Shown: positions 57,280 to 64,000 of the stretch, one piece after another
Numbering within the stretch: the first letter of the stretch is position 1
Layout of the letters: every line of letters begins with the position of its first letter
Assembly (NCBI GenBank): GCA_019055375.1
Contig: JAHQIW010004366.1
Coordinates: forward strand, 160,117-224,116
DNA length: 64,000 nucleotides
Origin: Parelaphostrongylus tenuis
Taxonomy: Eukaryota; Nematoda; Chromadorea; Rhabditida; Metastrongylidae
Direction: 5' to 3'
Notes under the pieces: generated by a model
The model's database searches: none
Seen by the model: the letters and a program-made list of their open reading frames with translations, nothing else
Told to the model about the DNA's origin: nothing
Translations under genes and position numbers: made by a program

Positions 57280-57450
57280 TTCGACCTCATTCGCCGGAGA
57301 GAAACTTTTCATAAGAATGTCAGTAAATATTCGAAAGCTCAAATCTCTAACTGCTTCGCTACGCGCTTCTTTTTGAAAAGATCCTTGTACTAACGCCTGA
57401 AGTATGCAAAATTAGGTTATGTTTTACACTAGCGGCGCTCATAGTATTAC
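57280..57450. repeat. F1 foldback fragment plus unassigned sequence
   Basis: cattcgccggagagaaacttttcat followed by attcgaaagctcaaatctc matches an F1 left arm. The matching right arm is not adjacent. It lies just upstream of the host gene's first exon. Confidence 0.5.
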
Positions 57451-57534
57451 TTCGATGAAAAGCAACAAGTTGACGCGCCCGCCTCGGAAAGGCGAATCCC
57501 CGAGAGTGGTATGCCAGGATGGTTGTTTTATGCC

Positions 57535-57670
57535 CATAATTTAATGAAGTATCGTGCCATGATGCAATTAAGGATGGTCAAGTGAGTCTGGTACCTTCTG
57601 CTCGTGGGAATATGCCCATGACCGCTCCTTATATTATTTGCTCCCAGGCACGTGTTTACATTAACAAAAG
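57535..57670 (-). repeat. Dispersed repeat R5, copy 2
   Basis: This is the inverted match of 43283-43395 (atgatgcaattaaggatggtcaagtgagtctgg on the plus strand). Again it lies next to an F1 element. Confidence 0.5.
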
Positions 57671-57689
57671 TCGACTAACAAGCACATAC

Positions 57690-58440
57690 ATGATAGGAAT
57701 TAGTGTTACCAATCATTAGAAAGCTTAAATTTTCTGCTAAAACTCCACGTCGCTGGTTTTCAAACACCCTTTCATAACGCTGTAGCGTCCAGATTAAAAT
57801 TTTACTTCTCACTCGCCTTTCGCCTTCATTTTCACCACGCGTATAGATCGCTGGAGGAACGAAAAGCATATCAGCGTGTGCAGAGTTTTCCTTAGTATCA
57901 GAATCACGCGTTCTTATCTGATTTTTTGTCGATGGGGTGAGAAAAATCTTTAATTGAGTGGCAATATTCCAAAAGCGATTGGTCGTGTCGCTCTGCCCGC
58001 TCCGTGAGGTGGCTGGTACACAAAGTTGCCGAAAAGATTTATGGTTGACCGAAATGTGATGGGAAGTCACAGCGACGACTTCCTAGTAAGGGAATCGCCT
58101 GATCTACCGCGTAGCTCGAGAGTGATCTACCGCACTGTGCGTTAAAAACGGCGACCACGACTGTTATTCTATTGAGGATTTCTTTCACCGCATCGACAGA
58201 AACTTTAGATAAAAACTAATGATTCTGACAGAGAAACAAACCTTTATTTCGAACGCTACAGCGTTGCAAAAGGGCGTTTTGAAAAATCGGGCGACGTGGA
58301 GTTGCAACCAGAGATTCAAGCCTTCGAATGATTACTAAGACTCGTACGAAAATTTCCTGTCCAGGGGATGAAATCGGATTTAAAACTCAAAAATTTGCCG
58401 CCACCTAACACACGAATACTGGCTAGCACTTCAAGTCGTC
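57690..58440. mobile_element. F1 foldback element, second well-preserved copy
   Basis: The left arm (57690-58000: aatcattagaaagcttaaattttc, cttctcactcgcctttcgccttc) is inverted at 58190-58440 (gagattcaagccttcgaatgattac, ...gccgccacctaacac). Shared blocks with the copy at 42490-43265 are in the same order. The 131-residue minus-strand frame at 57675-58070 runs through the arm and is probably chance. Confidence 0.65.
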
Positions 58441-58524
58441 AACAATATTGAGGCGAAATGAGTAGTAAGCTTAATAATACTTGATCAAGAGAAATAATGT
58501 CAAAGGAAAGGAGAATAGAAAGAG

Positions 58525-58760
58525 AAGCAAGCGGCACAGTGGTTAGTGGCCTAAAACTTCTCGCCTGCCGAGAGCTGTTCGGAATGGCTGCGCATTATTC
58601 TTTGCGGGACCCCGTCATCTTTCTCGCCCTTTCGTCCTTTAACGACCACGTCCTTTAACCGGCTGCCTACCAAAGGCCAGGAGGGAGTGTGGCTCCGCCC
58701 CTCGCTTCGTCGTCCCCCCTCCCCCCACCTCCACCAATCACGTCTGTCCTTTGTGCTTTC
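58525..58760 (+). repeat. tRNA-derived SINE, family 2, full copy
   Basis: GCGGCACAGTGGTTAGTGG (A box) starts the copy. Then come agagctgttcggaatggctgcgc and a GC-rich body with a pyrimidine tract (ccccctccccccacctcc). It matches 42120-42345 in inverted orientation, and its far end joins piggyBac 3'-end sequence. Confidence 0.55.
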
Positions 58761-58769
58761 TTTATAGTA

Positions 58770-59165
58770 TGTTCAAATCTTTGGTACACCAAATCACACC
58801 ATATCTCTCGTAGTAATACCCTAGCACAAGCGATCAATCTATATATATTGTTCATCACCAATCATTTAACAATCTGCAACTTATGAATACATATCATTTA
58901 CATATAGAACAGGAAGGCTAGAACTACAGTAAATTCCAAATACCACGATAATACTTTTGTTACAACACAAATGCAGTAAATATTTATGATATTTCTGTCT
59001 CTTGATTACAGACAGTAACGACGCAGCATCGGAACATGCAGACATGTGTGGGATCATAACACTTTGAGCAGAAATGCGTTTTATATTTGACAAATCTAGT
59101 AATTGCTCTTTTAGCATAATTTTGGGAATGAAAGCAGCCGTTTTAAGCCGACATTTTTTTAGCAC
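58770..59165 (-). mobile_element. piggyBac-like relic (3' end and Cys-rich C-terminus)
   Basis: From accaaatcacaccatatctc (58790) to gtgggatcataacactttgagc (about 59045), the segment is the reverse strand of the piggyBac 3' untranslated region and C-terminal Cys cluster. It is not joined to PB6, which starts at 60110. Confidence 0.55.
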
Positions 59166-60109
59166 TTATTGCATTGGTTACAACAGTGAATGCCCCGTCT
59201 TGTTGCTATGTGTTGGTACACCTGCCATACGGATTAATTTATCAGAAATTACAGCGAGAATAAATCGCTTAGGAAAAAACAAGCTATAATTAACATTAAT
59301 CACATATAATACATTCATATCCGCCAACCAATCCAATTGGCGGATTAAAAGGCATATCAAGTAGCAATCATTAAATCAATGCACTGTAATAGCTCGACTA
59401 GTAGCCATTTCGTAACATTAGTGTTATGCCTGCGTGGGTCAAACACATGAAGACAAAGAGCGAGAACCGACTGTATCGCACTTAAGAGGTTTGCAGACGT
59501 CAATCAGGAGAGGGGGAGGCCAGGGAGGATATCGTGGTCGCCTCGGAATGACGAAACCCCACAGCTGTGTGTTGGGTCGACGATATGTGAATATCATAGT
59601 CGTATAAGTCATATAAATCTCACATTGTATGTTCGAGATCGTCCTGCGAGCCCGCTACCCGTCCCCGTGGGTGAGACGCCCACGACCCCCACCACTGGGC
59701 TCGTTTCCGTAACCTGGGTTTGCAATTACAATCTCTAGTACAACATGGAGCAGTCGACCATCAAGCAAAAGGTGCTAAGCAAAATTACGACTTATGGCCT
59801 AAGTCACTAATCAGCAATTGAACTGGGCCACATCGAGTCATAAACAACAATCGTAGGTGATCGATAAGCTAAAAGGAGAAGGAAACGATTACGAAGAGGA
59901 AAGGTAACCAAACGGCAGCACGGGCCACTTGAAGGCGCTCGACTATCGTCGTCGTCGGGCGTTTGCCTGCGTACCTCCGCTGCGTATCAGTCCTCCCGTC
60001 GCCGCCTCACGCTTTTAAGTTTACCTTAACAATCGAGAACGTTATGTTTTCACTCATATCGAAAGACAATATTAAAATAGCAATGAATGTTGCATGAATT
60101 GCTGTACTT
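59166..60109. other. GC-rich island (59430-60010) of unknown origin
   Basis: The island is much richer in GC than its flanks, with tgttatgcctgcgtgggtc near its start, ctctagtaca followed by an ATG (59745), and cgtcgtcgtcgggcg further on. The ATG frame stops after 21 codons. It may be the LTR and leader of a retrotransposon, but no second LTR or gag motif was found. A short hairpin (ATCCGCCAA/TTGGCGGAT) sits at 59319-59345. Confidence 0.3.
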
Positions 60110-60985
60110 ATATCGACGACGGTCTTCGCGAGGAATTTTTTCGAGGACTCTGCTTGTCATCGCTGGAGGAGAATCGTTTCCTAGATAGCGGGCATAAATC
60201 GCCTCCTTAAACCCATTGAATGTGATTCGTTCTTTACCGACGCGGTGCGTTCTATGAGCGTTCAGCAGCAATACGTTATAGATGAAATGAAAAAGGATGC
60301 GCGCGTACATGAAGTAAGGAATTGCAGATTATGAAGTTAGAAAGTAGCAGCAATCACGTATCACTTTTTATTCCCTCTAAGGAATGGAGAGTAGACAGCC
60401 ATCTGGTCCGTGAGGTCCGCAAACCCCTCATTCTTGTTGTAGTTTCTAATAACTCTAAACTTCTTCGTGTCCCAATTTACGCCGGAGTTTTAAGCTATCG
60501 AGGCATTTGCACTTCTCTCTTGTCAAACCATCTATATTCTATCAAGCCACACCAATTTTGCACGTCTTTCCACTCGCACTTACGCAGTTTTCCTTGCATT
60601 AACTTCTTTGGCATACCTTTTATCTCTTCTTGCAAATTCCGATCAGGTATGTATCTTTCTACAATAGTTTTTTTGTTACCAGGGTAACGTTTTATATATC
60701 AGTTATCAGCGTAAAGGTGCCTTCCTTGATCCAGTAGATTCCTTTTAAATCCATCATTACATGCTCCGATAAAGGCTCACTGGGTTTGTGATTTGTGTCC
60801 GCATCTGCGTACACCGTTGTCTTATACATGCATCATCTCTCATCACAAACTTTAAGACGCTTCATAACGAATCTGTTCCTTTTGCAACGAGCGTACTGGC
60901 GGGGTTTAGTTCCTCCTCTGAATGGTACCATCGATTCGTCAGTGCATACATCTTTCTTCAGCCTGTACACAAGACACTGAATTAG
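60110..60985 (-). mobile_element. piggyBac-like relic PB6 (minus)
   Basis: On the minus strand it begins near the first-Asp region ('VCTDESMVPFRGG', about 60910-60950, with Asp and Glu intact). It continues through the second- and third-Asp regions in broken frames to 'HRVGKERITFNGFKEAIYAR' (60050-60310). It is 5' truncated at about 60972, close to PB7, which runs the opposite way. Confidence 0.7.
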
Positions 60986-61277
60986 ACGATGAAGCACCAT
61001 CTACATCAGACAACATGGAACAGTGGGTGACCCGCCGAGTAGCGTAGTAGCGCCTAGTTCCAAATCCTTCGGTGACGGTCGAGTTGCCTTGCAGAATAAC
61101 GCAATACACGTCTTCCAGGATCCAGTGGTCTTCTTTGAAGCCATCATGAACGGTGTTTGGGATCCGCTTGTAAAGCAGACAAATGCTTTCGGCCGCTAAA
61201 AAATTGAAAGATCGGAATGAGACGGTGACTGACAAAACGGCGTCGTTTATCGCCTTATCTCTGAGAATGTTTGTCAT
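60939..61277 (-). CDS. Unassigned 112-residue open frame at the PB6 5' edge
   Basis: The frame starts at an ATG (61277), reads 'NTVHDGFKEDHWILEDVYCV' and 'GFGTRRYYATRRVTHCSML', and runs into PB6 sequence at its end. About 90 residues are not piggyBac-like and look protein-like in composition. It might be a captured exon or the real upstream part of another element. Confidence 0.3.
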   Translation of the reverse strand: MTNILRDKAINDAVLSVTVSFRSFNFLAAESICLLYKRIPNTVHDGFKEDHWILEDVYCVILQGNSTVTEGFGTRRYYATRRVTHCSMLSDVDGASSSNSVSCVQAEERCMH

Positions 61278-61329
61278 CTTAATGCCATAGCTGAACGATT
61301 ACTGAAACAGTCGTCCAGGTCCTGCGGAA

Positions 61330-62690
61330 TTTTCAATGGCGTCACATATCATGCCAAGGCATCGATACTATGCGATCATAACCCATCCATATGCAGTCGA
61401 CAATGACGAATTGAGCACGCACGACAAGCTATATAAGATAAGACAACTGAATGAAGTAGTGAATACCAACTGCCAGATCAAGGAGCGCACCTTTAGGCCG
61501 AAACTCCCCAATGTTCTTCTAGCTGAAAAACTGTTGCAGAAGAATACTTACAGGAACCTTTAAAAAAATGCGGGAAGATATGCCAAAGGAGTCCATGCAG
61601 GGTAAACTGCATAAGGACGAATAGAAAGCGTGCTGATTCGGAGTGGTTTGATGGCACTAAAATGGTTTGGCAAGAGAAGTGCAGATGCTCTTGACAGCAT
61701 ACGACAGCGACCTAAACTAGGCACGAAGAAGTTCATAGTGGTTGAGAACTACAAGAAAAATAGAGGCTTGCGGAACTTGCGGACCAGATGGCTGCCTACC
61801 CTCCATTTCTTTGAAGGATCAAGAAATAGTGCGTGCATTTTGCTACCTCTTAGCTTCGTAATCTTCAATTTCTTTATTTAGACTCGTTCACATCCTCTTT
61901 CATTTCGTCTATATCATACTGCTGCTGATAGCTCATAGAACGTACTGGGCCAACAAAGAACGAATCATATACAATGAGTTTAAGGAGGCGGTTTCTGCTA
62001 GTTATCTAGAAAACGACTCTCCTTCAGCGACGTCTAGAGGTGTTCTCGAAAAGGTTTCGCGTGAAATCTGTCACCGATGTGAGTGGTGTAGAGAGATGTC
62101 GACTGAAAAATGCTTCTTTTATGCTTTAAATCATGCTAACAAAATAAATGCTAGATGTGTTAAATGTAAAACGCATTTCTGGTCAAAGTTTCGAAATCTC
62201 GCGCATTTCTGCAGTCCCAGCGATGTTACGTAGTTGCTATTTGTAATCATGAAACAGATATTTCATAAAGGATAAAGGATAAAGGATAAAGCTCTCAGCG
62301 TTAATCTATCCCTGAGGGATGCGCCATGCATTCGACTTCAATTTTTAACTTCGTTTGAGGTGATTGAGAGTCAGTGCTGCTTATCCTCCCAGACTAGTCT
62401 GAGACCTGTCTGGTACCAATTTACCTACCCCGGAGGGATGGATGGCTTGGTGAGCCATGAGCGCGAGATCGAACTAGTGACCTCGTGTGCGACGCAGGGC
62501 ACCTCTAACCACTGCGCCACATGCGCTCTAGATATTTCATAAGTACACATTATTTGTGTTGCGATGATTGTGTAATGGCATTGACTGGAATGTACTGTTG
62601 ATTTTGCTTTCCTATGCTATATATGATATTCTTGTAGAATGGTGATATTATGTCGTGTAATCGTTATACAGCTTACGAAACATTATTATG
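61330..62690 (+). mobile_element. piggyBac-like relic PB7 (plus), carrying a SINE insertion
   Basis: It starts with 'YAVDNDELSTHDKLYKIRQL', then 'NEVVNTNCQ'. The first-Asp region is deleted. The second-Asp region follows in decayed form near 61470-61540, then the NYKKNRG-type tail (about 61745), the C-terminal strand (about 61930) and the Cys cluster (about 62150). The 3' untranslated part is split by SINE S1 copy f and resumes at 62543. Confidence 0.7.
62269..62529 (-). repeat. SINE S1 copy f, intact with 13-bp target duplication
   Basis: agatatttcataa occurs at 62256-62268 and 62530-62542 on either side. The minus-strand head AGAGCGCATGTGGCGCAGTGGTTAGAGG (A box, 62527 down) is followed by the B box AGTTCGATCTCGCG. 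The tail is (TTTATCC)n (plus strand ataaaggataaaggataaa). The total is about 261 bases. Mobilisation by an autonomous non-LTR element is inferred. Confidence 0.8.
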
Positions 62691-64000
62691 TATCGAGTAA
62701 TGACGCTCTGGTTGTTCAGTGCCTTAATATCCTCTTCCATTTCCACTGAACTAAAGGCTTTCCTCATATCGATGAAAGCGAGACAGAAAGGTATATTTAC
62801 TCTCGTGAAACTACATGAGTCTTGTGATCGTGTGGATGTGGTATGTGTGGTAGTAGCTCCTTTTCGGAACCCTGCTTGTTCGCATGGCTGGCCATAGTCC
62901 AGTGCCCTGTCTATAGTGTTCAGGATAACTCGAGTGAAGAGTTTATAGACAACTCACAGCAGGCAGATTGGGCGATAGTAGCATATATCGTAAAGGTCTC
63001 CCTTTTTGAACAACAATACGGTCTTGCTGGTTTTTCATTGAATAGGAACCTTGCATTCTGACAGGTAGCGAGTGAACAACCAAGCCAGAGTGTTGATGAG
63101 AACTGGCGGTAGGATCTTCAGGTGTTCTGGTCTAATCCTGCCTAGACCGGGTACTGTTGTGTTCTTCACCAACAATATAGCATGTCGGATTTTGGAAAGG
63201 AGGACTGGTGGAGCAACATATTTGCCCTCTTTCAATCTATATGACGGCAAGAGGACATGGCTAGCGAAGAGATCCGAGTAGTACTGGTGATAATATTTTC
63301 CATAGCCCTTTTGGAAGCTGTAGTTGTACTGTCAGGGCATCGGAGTGCAGTCATCTTGGTCTTATGATTGAAGAAGCTTCGCTGGGCTTTGCAAATGCTC
63401 TTCGCAGTTTCCGCAGCTTCTGCCGTAGCTGCTGCTCGTCTTTCTTTAAGGTCTCTTTTTATCGCTTCTCTGCAGCGTTTCGCAAGTTTGGACGTGAGAT
63501 TTCAATTGCCTGTAGCTAGTGCGATTCCACGTTGATGTATCAACTCGAGTGTCTGAAACGACAAGCGTCTCTTCGTGACTTTAGGACTCTCGGCTCACAC
63601 AACGCTGACGTGAAGATATTCAACGAGTCGATCGCATTCTTTGTCGATGTTGTCGACAACGGTATCTTTCCAAGAGCCGATAAATGATTTGATTACATCC
63701 TACTTTATAGTAGTTCTGAGATTCCTTGTTTGAATTTAGCGGTTTTCTCTCCTCTCCGCGAAAAACGGAACGTTGCGCGAAGGAGCCGATGGTCTGGTCC
63801 CGTGTAGAACTCAGAAGCATTACCGAAATCAATCAGGCAGAACCTTCGATTTACTAAGATGTGGTCTATTTCGTAATGGTACTCTCCATTGGGAGACGCC
63901 GCGTCCATCATTGAGAGTGAGGCTTTTGAAATTGTGAGTCACCATGAATGGTTTTGGTCGTCATAACAAGCTCAATAGCCTCTCACCCTGCTTACTCCAT
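62690..64000 (-). mobile_element. RTE-type retrotransposon relic running off the right edge
   Basis: The minus-strand endonuclease end 'YHYEIDHILVNRRFCLIDFG' with 'YTGPDHRLLRATF' is at 63705-63911, retaining the DH pair of the active site. The RT start 'KIRHAILLVKNTTVPGLGRI' is at 63035-63250. The copy breaks off at about 62690 in the middle of the RT, where piggyBac PB7 ends. It is 3' truncated and frameshifted. Confidence 0.8.

Noticed and set aside
58667..58861. Gly-rich minus-strand open frame
   Set aside because: It comes from the pyrimidine tract of a family-2 SINE.
1..64000. CRISPR array, bacterial operon or rRNA cluster
   Set aside because: No regularly spaced short repeats, no Shine-Dalgarno-linked gene runs and no rRNA signatures were seen; gene and repeat structure is nematode-like.
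1..64000. Nematode SL1 spliced-leader gene
   Set aside because: I looked for the conserved SL1 leader on both strands by eye and did not find it.

Overview
The window looks like a nematode genome, most likely a hookworm-type (strongylid) worm. Four copies of an RTE-type non-LTR retrotransposon match the endonuclease/reverse transcriptase family common in hookworm genomes. A mariner relic has hookworm-like terminal repeats. The one clear host gene has short introns and pyrimidine-rich AG acceptors typical of nematodes. There is no operon structure, no rRNA, no functional tRNA gene and no CRISPR.

Most of the window is nested, decaying transposable elements. From left to right: an RTE relic cut by the left edge (1-1460); mariner relics (3945-5560, 7140-8780); a mariner whose middle is replaced by a palindromic tRNA-like insert (13450-14316); a long RTE relic (17195-19745); a Penelope-like element (PLE) built as two mirror-image half elements (29302-31636) beside an older PLE relic (28640-29170); a 1.6 kb direct duplication (32490-34080 and 34870-36480); a dense piggyBac district (39525-53110) with about five piggyBac relics, foldback elements, SINEs and a PLE fragment; then a second piggyBac pair (60110-62690) and another RTE relic running off the right edge.

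The best host gene is on the minus strand at 57170-54112. Six exons join in frame into a 187-residue acidic, coiled-coil, basic-tailed protein. Its two introns longer than 500 bp hold SINEs and microsatellites. Other plausible host exons (10051-11925, 15772-16014, 16691-16891, 22642-22783, 37582-37740, minus strand except 16691) are supported only by splice-site grammar and open reading frames.

The most interesting signals are: (1) the head-to-head PLE dimer inside one 13-bp target duplication, each arm carrying a near-complete minimal hammerhead ribozyme motif with palindromic stem III; (2) repeated mirror-image arrangements of piggyBac relics; (3) a tRNA-derived SINE family with a TTTATCC-repeat tail, one copy showing a clean 13-bp duplication inside a piggyBac; and (4) several unnamed foldback families. 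Family assignments come from recognising peptide motifs by eye; no database search was run, and repeat boundaries are good to roughly 10-50 bases unless exact positions are given.
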